DNA of 64,000 nucleotides. It comes from Styela clava (lineage: Eukaryota; Chordata; Ascidiacea; Stolidobranchia; Styelidae). The notes beneath the pieces were generated by a model, which was not told where the DNA came from, made no database searches, and saw only the letters and a list, made by a program, of their open reading frames with translations. The stretch covers positions 13,645,001 to 13,709,000 of the forward strand of contig NC_135254.1 of the NCBI RefSeq assembly GCF_964204865.1, given 5' to 3'. Both the position numbers and the translations under genes were made by a program. This document shows positions 54,176 through 64,000 of the stretch, piece after piece (position 1 is the first letter of the stretch; each line of letters begins with the position of its first letter).

Positions 54176-54510
54176 CAGGGGTGTGTAACCTTTAATACAA
54201 GGGGGTCTGATACAAATACCTGGGTGAAACCGAGGGCCGCACCCTTATTTAACATAGGCTTTCTAGTAGTTGCAAGCACGAAAATTTTGGTTATTGATCT
54301 TATGACATTCCCTGTTTGCTTCGCACAAGCTAACCGTTATGGTATTGTGACGTCATAGGGACAGGCAATAAGTTGAATTAGGGCTTCGCAACTCACAGGG
54401 ATTGAAATTACTCGCATGTACCAGACTAAACTAAATTAAGAATTCGTTTCGCGGGCCGCACACCATTGAAAATTGGCACTTCTCTGCGAGCCACAGGTTG
54501 CACACCCCTG
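54176..54510. mobile_element. 335 bp mini-hAT in the 3' UTR of the S100-like gene
   Basis: Ends CAGGGGTGTGTAACCTTTAA and ...ACAGGTTGCACACCCCTG. Flanks GCTTAGAC (54168-54175) and GCCTAGAC (54511-54518) match at seven of eight. The arms carry GGGCCGCA motifs. Confidence 0.85.
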
Positions 54511-54780
54511 GCCTAGACCACTGATACCCAAATATGCTCCATTGTAGCCAATCGAAAGAAGCCTAATTTGTATCAACTTATGCTACGTGTTGATAGGAAG
54601 TTTTTCAATACCAGAGGCGAACCTACCAAACTTGCGCGTCTAATTCATTCACCTCTTTTTTCCCGCACTTTCTCTGTTCACTCTTTTCAGTAATTACCGA
54701 CTTTGCTTCGAATATTTAATGGGATTTCTAGTCGTTGTATTGTAGTAGTATTGTGATTGTAGCAAATGTATAAGTTCTCC

Positions 54781-54805
54781 AATAAAGCAGTGATGTGATA
54801 ATAAA
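54781..54805 (+). terminator. Candidate poly(A) signals of the S100-like gene
   Basis: AATAAA at 54781-54786 and again at 54800-54805, about 0.75 kb after the stop codon. These are the first good signals downstream. Confidence 0.5.
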
Positions 54806-57483
54806 ATTGCACTAAATGTATTGTATTTTCACGGCGTTGTCCTGAAAAGTAGCCCAAAACCTAAGATGAACCAAAGACTTCAATTTCAAAAACGCATATT
54901 CGCGAAGACATTGTTTCTTCCACTCGTAGAGACATGGCTACAAAAGATTTTGACGCGCATACTCGGAATCAACTGGTTGAATGTCAAATTGATAGTGGCT
55001 ACCACGGTTTAAAATGTCTTTATTCACTACAAACTTAGCCGATGTTATTATTCTTCAAGCATATATACAATATGTAATACAATACATATATACAATAAGT
55101 AGAATACCGTAAATGAAATGACACAGCGTGATTCATACGATGGCTCTTTTATTGCAGTCTTTGGGAAAAACTTAAAACGTATACGACGTCATATAATAAT
55201 GACAATATTAATAAGAATAGGAGAGAAAGAATCACGAAACAACAATAATAAGATACAAACGAAAAAGTCAATAATAAAGAAAAAAAGCATAAAATGGGTC
55301 AGATTCATTTAATATAGGAAAGTATGATTTCGGGAAATTTATTGTGCGCAATGCAAGAAACATGCTTAAGCCCTGAAGGGGGTGTTTAATTTTGAAACAA
55401 CTTACGATTAAGAGTTAACTTTTGGGTGGACATATTTTACCAATGTTTCTAAATTTATGAAAATTAATAAAATCATACCTACAGAACCGTGAGATGTTTA
55501 TCTCAAGGCCAAAATTGAACAAACATGATCGCATGGTAGTTTCAAAAATCAACTTGAAATTATATATATAAGCAAAAGTATAGGCTACAAGAAAGGAATC
55601 ATGAAATTAAAAAAATGGAATTCTAGCCTAGCAGTACGAATAGAAAGCATAATAATTAGGATAAGTTTGAGAAACAAAGTAAAGGAACAGTAGGATACGG
55701 GCGATGCTTGTGAACAACAAAACCATAGCGTGGAAACCAGTTCCAACCGCCATAAACCGGAATATCAGATGAATAAATTATACGTTGTCCACCTCGGTAA
55801 AAAAAATTCGCATTCGCAAAGTACATTTTAGATTGATATAAAGCGACATATATTATTAAATAACAGATAAATCCTGTGCCCACCATAAAGATTCCTGGTT
55901 CAACTCAGGTAATATAATCATATGTACGTCCGATAATTATTTTTATACCAGTCGTAATCCTTTTAAATAGCTGGTAATATATTTATGTAATACGATTTAG
56001 AAATACAACAATAAAATATCAGAATTATTCCGAGTAGTACAAATTAATTTAAGCGGTGCAAAAATCACGATCATGTTTATTTATTTTTTCAAAAAATAAA
56101 AATCGAAAAAAAATGATGAGAACAGAAACTATGCGCATGAAATCACATAGGAAAATACGGTTAAGCGAAATTAAACAACGCCCGATAAATTTTCCTATTC
56201 CATAGGAAGATATTCGAACAGGCAACCATGAATAGGGAAGAAACCTTCAATGCTAACGATGTTTAACAACTATTTATCTTGAGAGGGTAAATTAATCATG
56301 CAATATAAATTGATGCTGAGTATAAAATACTGTCTAGAGAAATTACGGTGCAAACAAGCAGAATGAGGCAAGCTGGCAGATTGTAAGCCAGCTAGAGTAC
56401 TTATCATTTACAATATTTTCGCCACAAGGTGACGATAATGAGCTGACAATAGATGTTGCTTAAAGCCCAATTTTACCGAAGGGAGAATGAATCTATTTTC
56501 AGTCAGTAACGCGGTATAACCTAATCGTATTTAACTATCTTAGTCTTTTAGTTTTGTTTTAGGTTACAGGACTTACATATCGACAATTGGTCATGGATAA
56601 TCACATACGTGATCGACTAGATATTTCAAGACAATTATGGGTAGTATAGCTGCATCAGACAGACACACACAGTGACAGAAAAACTTATTGCATTTGCAAG
56701 TAACAACAAAAAAGGCTTTGAATTATCTAGACTATGTCTGGTGTTGATGGTAATCGCAATTAGAAACGAATTAGGTCTATAATGATTATTGCGTGAGCAA
56801 GCATCTCAAAGATGACTTTTAGGTAGTTGACTGGCAACGTGGAACATTATGAAGATAGTTCGTGCCATAGATTTACCAAAATACCTTGAATTTCGGGAAA
56901 TGAAATCAAAGCGATTATTAGCAGCATAAAAGGACCAGTCGAAGTGGATCTTATGAAATATGGAAATCTTGCTTGACTATACCATGAACGGACTGAGAAA
57001 AAGTCGCACGCTGGCTTCAGCGCTGATTTCCAATAACAAATTACACTAGATCTGTGGTTTGGGGTACTTTTATACATCACCACATTGAAATGATATTTTC
57101 GTTTAATACCCTTTCGTTGTGAGATGTAGTATTCATTATTTTTGAAGTTTCAAACTTACTGGTTAATTTTTAATATTATGAAGTTATGATTGACGTGAAA
57201 CAAATTTGTATATTTTAGTTTGTCCATATACGGTATTATATCGCTTTTGTATTTGAAACCTTTCAGTTTAAAGGGATGACGACGATAATCGCCAAGCGCG
57301 AGTAATCAACGAAATTGGAATAAATATTTCACTAAATATAGCAGTAACAAAATAATCAGGAACATTAATTTCGCGACATATATAGTTTGCATGCTCAAAA
57401 GTATTGTCCAATGGTGTGCACATGGATGAAGCATATCTCTACCAAGTTTTGAGGATTTTACTCTATGGGAACACCACTGTAGT
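54806..57483. other. Intergenic region, two unassigned minus frames
   Basis: Open minus frames at 55886-55656 (76 codons, with GGWNWFPRYGF) and 57083-56847 (78 codons, with a hydrophobic GPFMLLIIALISF) have no recognised family and no clear splice links. They may be chance frames. The right end should include the 3' UTR of the RasGAP gene. No transposon ends seen. Confidence 0.4.
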
Positions 57484-60400
57484 CTAAACGCTAGAAGACG
57501 AGCTTCCGGCAGACGACAAACCTTCGATGCGGTATTCCCCGTTTACAAATGACGTTGTAGGCGAACCATTATCCATGGCTTCATAGTTTGTATTGTGTGT
57601 TTGGCCACTAGGTCGGCGTTGAAACTGATTCGATGAATTTTGCTGTTGATTTTGAGCCCTGTGGTTTCTCGTTACCGGAACGTCGTATTGTGCTGCATCT
57701 CCCTGGCAAAACGAACCTTGTCGCCTGGCACTGCAATCAGAAGATTTACTGTGAAGGCTACTCGACGAATTGGATCTTTCTTTTAATTCGTTTACGGCCC
57801 GTAAGAGACGGGCGTTCGATTCTTCCAGAGAATTAATACGCTTTCTTTGCGTTGATACGATAATGTCTTTTTCGTCAATAATTCCCTGCAGTTCCTCGCG
57901 CTCTCGTTTTTGCTCTTCTTCAACTTTTGAAATTCTACAAAAAAAAAAGATTTGAAATATTATGCAAAAAATTCAAACAATAGAAGGCCAGCCAGAGCAC
58001 GGCAAGTCATAAGGCTGCACTAGTACTACAGATAAAACGGCGCATTTGTGACAAAAAAAAACGTTGAAAAATGCGGTTTTACATTTGACAAAAATGGCAG
58101 TCTGCTGCTGATATTCCGAAAACAAAAATTTAGAGGGACGATCCAGTTTGTGGCCAATAATTCACATCAGAAACATCACTGTATTGGTCATTTTCAATTA
58201 CATGCACGGACAAATTTTGACATAATGATGGATGCTGCAGCTATAAAATTAAAAAAAAATTCATTTAGTTTGTTATAGGTGCGCGGGATATCAGTATCGT
58301 TAATTTTCGACCTTCTATCTGTACTAACCTCTGTATCAATTCCGAAGTTTTTTCGTCCTTTTCCATCATCTGACGTTGCAATTTCTCTTCCATAATCCGT
58401 AATTTTTCATGCAATCTCGCTTCTCTGCGATCGCTTGCTTTCACTTGATCCATGAGAGAATCTTCTCTTTGTTTCATAGATCGATTCGCGTCGTCAGTTT
58501 CTGTCAAAAGTTTTCGAAGAGCATCGTTGTCTCCTTTCAGACGACTCAACAAGTCATCATGCTGAAAATATAAATAATGAAATCACAATTTGGATGACAA
58601 CTGACACATAATATTGCATATCTCAATTACAACCTTATTGGAACAAAGCCCAACATAAACGAATCTAAAAATGAGTAGGCTATATCGAACAAGAATTATT
58701 TCAGCCACAATGGTCTTTCTTAGCCAGGGAAGTTTCCAGTCTCTAAAATGGCTTCGTGTACAGAGATCCTTATTTGTGAAAATGATTTGAAATGATTATC
58801 CAGCTTTTACACTGAAAATTGACCAAATTCGAAACTTCTCAAAGAACTATTATTGCAATGAATGTGGCTAAACAAAACAATGGATTTATGTATCGCAATT
58901 ATATACTTAGGAATTACGACCAGAAAAATATTCAGCTTACATCTTTGGTGGAAGATCTCGAAGACTTAGATTGGGAATATCCTGCAGTTTGTGGAACGTT
59001 GGGTCCTTGTATACCGGCGTCTTTTGTCACGGAAGCTACACTGCTGAGAATCCACTGAGCAGTTCTTTCTTCTGGTGACAATGGTCCTTCTGGTGTAGTG
59101 GGAGGAAATGCGGCAGATTCGGGAGGTGGATGATTCGGAAACTGTCCAGTAGTACGTTGATTGCTACTTCGCCTACCACCCTGTCGTAGAAATAGTTGTT
59201 TAAAGTGCTATCATTTCAGCTAACTTATATCAATCAATCAAGAAAAAACAAAAACTTACATAATATCTTTCACCCGCCGAGTTGGTTTTTATCAATGGTT
59301 GATGGAATGATTGTTGCCCGCTAGATGACGTTGTGCCACCCGGTCGAGTTTTTCGTGCCATTCGAACGCGAGTCGCACTGGCAGCGTTTAGAGCTATGGC
59401 AGTAACCGGCTTCCCAGAGACCAACAAGTCGTCGACTTCGCGTACAGAAGGCAATTCCTCGTTAAGTCCCGGAATTGGTTCTTGATCTAATTGAGTCATA
59501 TGATTCAAATTCGGAAACTTGTGTGAAACTTTCGCTCGACCGTTTTTGGTGACAACGGCAGATGAAGAACGGGTGACTCGGCTGGATGACCTTGAGGGAT
59601 CATTCGAGGTCGATGACGATTTTCTGGGATTGGAACCTTCAGCAGCGGCCGTGGAGGTTAAAATCGCTTTCGAAGGCGATGTGTTTTGTTTCTGAAGGCC
59701 TGTGCGATGTCTGGCACTCAAAACGGGTATACACGTGGAAGTGGCTGTCACTTTACCGTCTGTATTCTCGTTTTTTGAACCTGCAAAGAGAATTTTATAA
59801 GTTTCATAAAAAAATTGTCGGATAACTGTCGGACAGGTGGGGATTCTTCATTAATGCAAGATAATTAAAACCCCAATGGAATCGCCCAGTAACAGTCGGG
59901 TGGACGACGACATGGCATCGAAGTTTGGTGTAGCAACGTTTTCATATATCTTTACAATTGGTATCCTTAACCTGGCAGGTTATGGTATTTAGTGGGGAAG
60001 AGTCAAATCCCTAGGCCGAAAGGATTTCGTGCAAAATTATATAATTACCTTGACTTTTTCCTTGATGACTGTTGCCGTGGCGAGAAGGTCTATGCTTTGG
60101 TTTCGGCAAACGACTCATGTCGTTTTGGTCGATGTGATTGCTTACACTTCCGCTGTTCGCTGTACTTCCGGTTGTTGTTGATGACGGTCTTGAAGACAAT
60201 GTATCGTTGCTATGGAAACTGTCATTCGCACTTTCCGGTTCGCTGCTTCCGTGATCAAGATTGTCAGCATCTCGAATCGCTTTCAAGGGGTTTGCAGAGT
60301 CAGATTTGCTGATTAGATATTGTTCTTGTTGCGTTTTTGTTCCAGAGGATTGTGGCAACGATACAGAGGCGTATGGAACTTTGTTTAAATAGCTCACCGT

Positions 60401-63400
60401 CTCTGAGGCAAAAACAGTCTCGATCTGGGAGTTTGATCGCAAAGAGGCGACCGGTATCGGGTTCGGACTACGACGTCTCGTTTCCGAACTTGTGGATGTT
60501 TGAAGTACTTGCAGGGGATTTGCGAATGACAGTGGTTGAGTTTGTTGGCCTGAAAATACAAGATGACGAATTATAGATCGCAAATTATAGCACGAGTTTC
60601 TATAAATTAAAACTATACTGCAGTCAAAATAATATTGGCGGTATTAAAGAAACTTCAGTGAGTATTTCATTCTATCAATATTCCTAAAGAAAGGCGACTG
60701 TAAATTTGATAGATTAATGAAGCAAGGCCGCTTAAAGTAAGGCAATCTGTTAAGAATTATTCAAGTTGTTGAAGATGATAGCCATAAATTGAGACAGTTT
60801 AGGTTGCAATGAAGATATCTCGCAACACTAGTATGGCATAATATGAAATTGTTGAAATGTTATAATAATTGCGGAAAATTTATTTTTATCAAAAATTAAC
60901 TGGGGGCCCATAGGGGGACGAAGTTTTTGCTAAAATGCAAAGATGTTATGATGAATAGCGAAATTCAAATTATTTTGTATTTTAATATTTCAGTTCATCT
61001 GGGATAAAAATTTCACTCACCCTTATAAGTTGAAACGTTGCGTTTATTTGAGTTGACAGTGGTGGTTGTGTGCGTAGTCGTGTTCGAAAAGTTGTGAGAA
61101 GTCTGTGGAGTGTGTACGCCGTTAACGTAACCCGAATTCATTCCTTTTTGAGGGAAAGAAAACTTATCAGATGGCTGTTGATCCAACGAAGAGAGAGCTG
61201 CCGGAGAACTAAGCCCTCTCTGTAAGTAGGCAGGGTTACTAAACGACAGTGGCGGCTTGGTGGAACGAGATGCGCAACGCGGGGCTTGGTAGGATGCTTG
61301 CTGCTGTGCGTTTGCATTGATTGTCTGAAACTCAACGTTTTCCATCGAGGCTAACGATGGACGATGACTGTTGTTACTATTGTTGAAGCTTCCATTAGCC
61401 TGTGAAAAATTGTTAAATACATTAATTCAAACGATGTTGTTTGAAACAGTATCATTGAAATGTAAATATTGTCGAGTGTCGTCTTGAACGACAGCAATAA
61501 TCGTGAACAACCAGTAGAATGGATACATAGTCATAATCAGTAAGACTTTTTAGAGTCTATCCAGTTCACCATTTCGAAGGAACGATTTACGGCTTACAAT
61601 TAAAGAAAAAAAAATTTCGAATACATAATAAAAGTAATAAACTCTTTCCAAACTGTATGTAAGATTACTGCATTCCTTGGAAGCATAAATGATTGTGTCA
61701 CCCATCCCAGTATAATGCAAATATCTAGCAGAAAAGTTAATCTTAATTACTAATCAAATCCATAGTAAACTATATTTTGTATATTGATATCACAAATAAA
61801 GACACTCACCGGAATGGATGTTTGACTACCATTGTCTGATAGATTAGTAGTTGTAGTAAGAGTAGGATATCCATCCATATCTAACAAAGATGAAACATCT
61901 TGTGGTATTATGTTACGTCGTCCAGTATTAGGCGTACTAGTCGAATCAGGAGGCATCAATATGTTATCATTAGCACTGAAATAGATTTGTAAGTAATATT
62001 TAAATAACTGAGACTAACAGTAAATGATAGACAATGGCGGAGGTTCATTTTTCTTGAAAACAAATAAGGTATGTAAGAATAGCGATAAAGTCAAATTAGA
62101 CGTCTCATTTCAAAAACAAATATGATAAAAAATGGGCAATTTTTAATCAAAACCGAAATTTTTATTATTTCGAAGTACAAGAAATTTTTTGCATTTGCTT
62201 CAAATTTTTTAAAAATGTTATTAAGATTTATGATATACAAATATATCAGTCCTTACTTTGATAGCTGAGCATCTTCGGATATTTTATCTAAGGCAGATAA
62301 TTGCGATGTACTTTTTGATACAACACGATGCTGATAAATATGAGATCCATTCTGTGGTGAAGGTGGTGGATGATTGATGAGATCTGTTATTTTTCCTAAA
62401 ACTTTTGGTAAATTTCCAAGATCATTGACAATGTTCTAAAAAAATTTAGAGAATTATGATAAGATGAATTATATATAAATGGTTCCAAAATTATAACTCA
62501 AGAAAAAATCAACCAAATGACATTTTTATTGAAAAAAAAAAAATGAGACGAATGTAACAATACCTAGTTTTAACCTATGCTCATTCAAAATCGAGTAAGT
62601 CCTGTTCATAAACCATACAATTCTTCTCACCTGATCCATTTCAGGCAAGGTCTCTGTGAAAAAAGCGTGAAGTTTCGCCAATTCTCTTCCAAGGTCAATA
62701 AAACCCTCAAATCCATTCAAAGACGAAGTTTTACTTGCGTCTGTGACGTCGTCCAAAAACCCGCCCATTTGATCCCATTGTTCTCGTACGAATCCATTCA
62801 TGAACTTCATGTATTCTTCTTTGTCGCCAAATCTAGAAAATAAGGAATGTTTTTGAATGTTCTCATCATCAGAGTAAAACACAATACACTCAATAGGGCA
62901 CATGTTGCTATTCAGAGATCTATAATCCTTAAATTTTTTATTAAAAAAAAAACATGTTTTTCAAATTATTCACACCTATAAAAGAAATGCAAGATTGCTA
63001 CAAGATCAATATATTAATGATTCCAATACATAAGACGCTTGAAATAAATTTCTGGCTAACAAAATTCAGAATTTTAAACCGATTTTTAGATTTATCGAAA
63101 AATAAGATGCTTTCCTCCTACATAAACACACAAAAAAATTACCGTGAACGATTGGCTAGGTTCTGAATGACTTTTGCCACTAGTGTCAATGTTCTTGCCG
63201 CATTAGGACGAGGCAGCTCATTAGCAAGAGCAAAAAGTGAAGGATTTAATATGGCTGGACACAGCAGTCGTAAGAACAATGATGCTGTTATTAATTTTGA
63301 TGCGATACGTGGTCGATTCATTGTTTCACATTTTGCTCTCCATGTACTGAATACTTCTCTCAATTCGTTGGGAAATATTCTGTTAAAAAATAGTAAACAT

Positions 63401-63959
63401 AACAGTATAGATAATGTTAGTTTTCACAATTTAGTTGTTGTTGCAGCATAAGCTAAACGAGATGATATCCTTTTTACGCAATGTAATTTACCAAGCCATA
63501 AAAGCACTCTGCTAAGTATTCCCATGCCAGACATGGACTGGTGATTAGAAAGAGAGTCTGCAGTTTGCCATATGATTAAGCCATCTCATTGTTATTCCTC
63601 TCCCTGGGATTAATATGAAAATTCTCATTTTAGTGTGAGAGAAAACAAAATTAAGACTCACTTGATTGAATTCATAATCTTGCACATAGCGATCTCACAA
63701 CACATCTGTAAATTTTTCTGATTGTGTTCAAGTATAGCATTAGCAGGCAATCGATTTCCATCTACTTCACAGTCTTCATCACTTTCATACAAGGCAGTTA
63801 CAAAATCACCTAAAATGTGGAAAAGTATAAACTAGACTGCCAAGTGTCAATGCATAACAAATTCACAAAGACTGAACGCATGACATACAGTGATGACTGA
63901 TGACATTTCCATACATCATGATGCTACCGGCTTTGTTGGTTAATATTGTATTAGTACGA
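57484..63959 (-). CDS. RasGAP of the SynGAP/DAB2IP/RASAL2 family, last 12 coding exons (5' part beyond the window)
   Basis: Twelve exons, each with GT-AG sites and matching phase: 63959-63889, 63809-63662, 63379-63143, 62832-62631, 62435-62257, 61975-61810, 61399-61021, 60549-60049, 59780-59260, 59180-58941, 58561-58329, 57934-57484; about 1,107 residues. The first visible exon starts [10 protein letters not shown], the position of the GAP arginine finger. Then come [29 protein letters not shown] (the FLR block) and [14 protein letters not shown], followed by [14 protein letters not shown] and [12 protein letters not shown], which mark this subfamily. A long Ser/Thr/Asn/Gln-rich linker follows, then a coiled coil across the last two exons ([18 protein letters not shown]). 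The C-terminus SSSSSV fits a class I PDZ ligand. The product would speed GTP hydrolysis on Ras/Rap at membranes. PH and C2 domains are expected upstream, outside the window. Confidence 0.93.
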
Positions 63960-64000
63960 CTATAGAAAGAAAGAGGGACAAATGAATTACATAATATCAA

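Noticed and set aside
55656..55886. 76-codon minus ORF with aromatic-rich stretch as a small gene
   Set aside because: No family recognised and no supporting splice sites; kept only as an unassigned frame.

Overview
The window is animal nuclear DNA: AT-rich, with GT-AG introns, a single-exon host gene, two spliced host genes and a very dense load of DNA transposons and retrotransposon relics. The gene set (an ELAPOR-type membrane protein, an S100-like EF-hand protein, a SynGAP/DAB2IP/RASAL2-type RasGAP) and the transposon types (hAT, P/THAP-like, BEL/Pao) fit an invertebrate chordate such as a tunicate best. That placement is an inference from content, not a proven assignment.

Layout. 1-2641: no convincing gene. 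2642-5632 (-): an intact 996-residue ELAPOR1/2-type type I membrane protein in one exon. 5.6-7.7 kb: two families of inverted-repeat mini-elements. 7668-13281: a decayed ZMYM1-like hAT transposon, split by a 1.94 kb small LTR element. 13375-15301: a second, very young copy of that LTR element. 16-20.6 kb: non-autonomous hAT elements, one carrying a nested P/THAP-like foldback. 21.4-47.3 kb: a roughly 5 kb block of transposon relics (an unnamed DDE-like transposase, a possible SGNH-type segment in 175 bp tandem repeats, a LINE tail, a BEL gag) present twice head to tail. Copy 1 gained two mini-hATs. Copy 2 gained a mini-hAT with a BED-finger remnant and a 12.5 kb BEL/Pao retrotransposon (30239-42730). 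That retrotransposon holds a 4.5 kb BED-finger hAT (33592-38079), which itself holds a 1.4 kb non-autonomous hAT. 47.3-51.8 kb: mostly empty, with one 891 bp mini-hAT. 51912-54036 (+): a three-exon S100-like gene with a TATA box, poly(A) signals and a mini-hAT in its 3' UTR. 54.8-57.5 kb: no supported gene. 57484 to beyond the right edge (-): the last 12 coding exons of a RasGAP gene, all phase-consistent.

The host genes are unrelated in function: endosomal/lysosomal membrane trafficking, calcium sensing, and switching off of Ras. The transposons dominate the biology visible here. Target-site duplications can be read at base resolution for most of them, so insertion order can be rebuilt, and several hAT elements share an NNNTAGAN target preference.

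The least ordinary items are the small LTR element with non-TG/CA termini and a conserved 80-residue ORF overlapping its putative primer-binding site, the S100-like gene, the intronless ELAPOR gene, the P/THAP foldback whose two arms both encode the start of a THAP finger, and the twice-present relic block with its 6-versus-2 repeat array.
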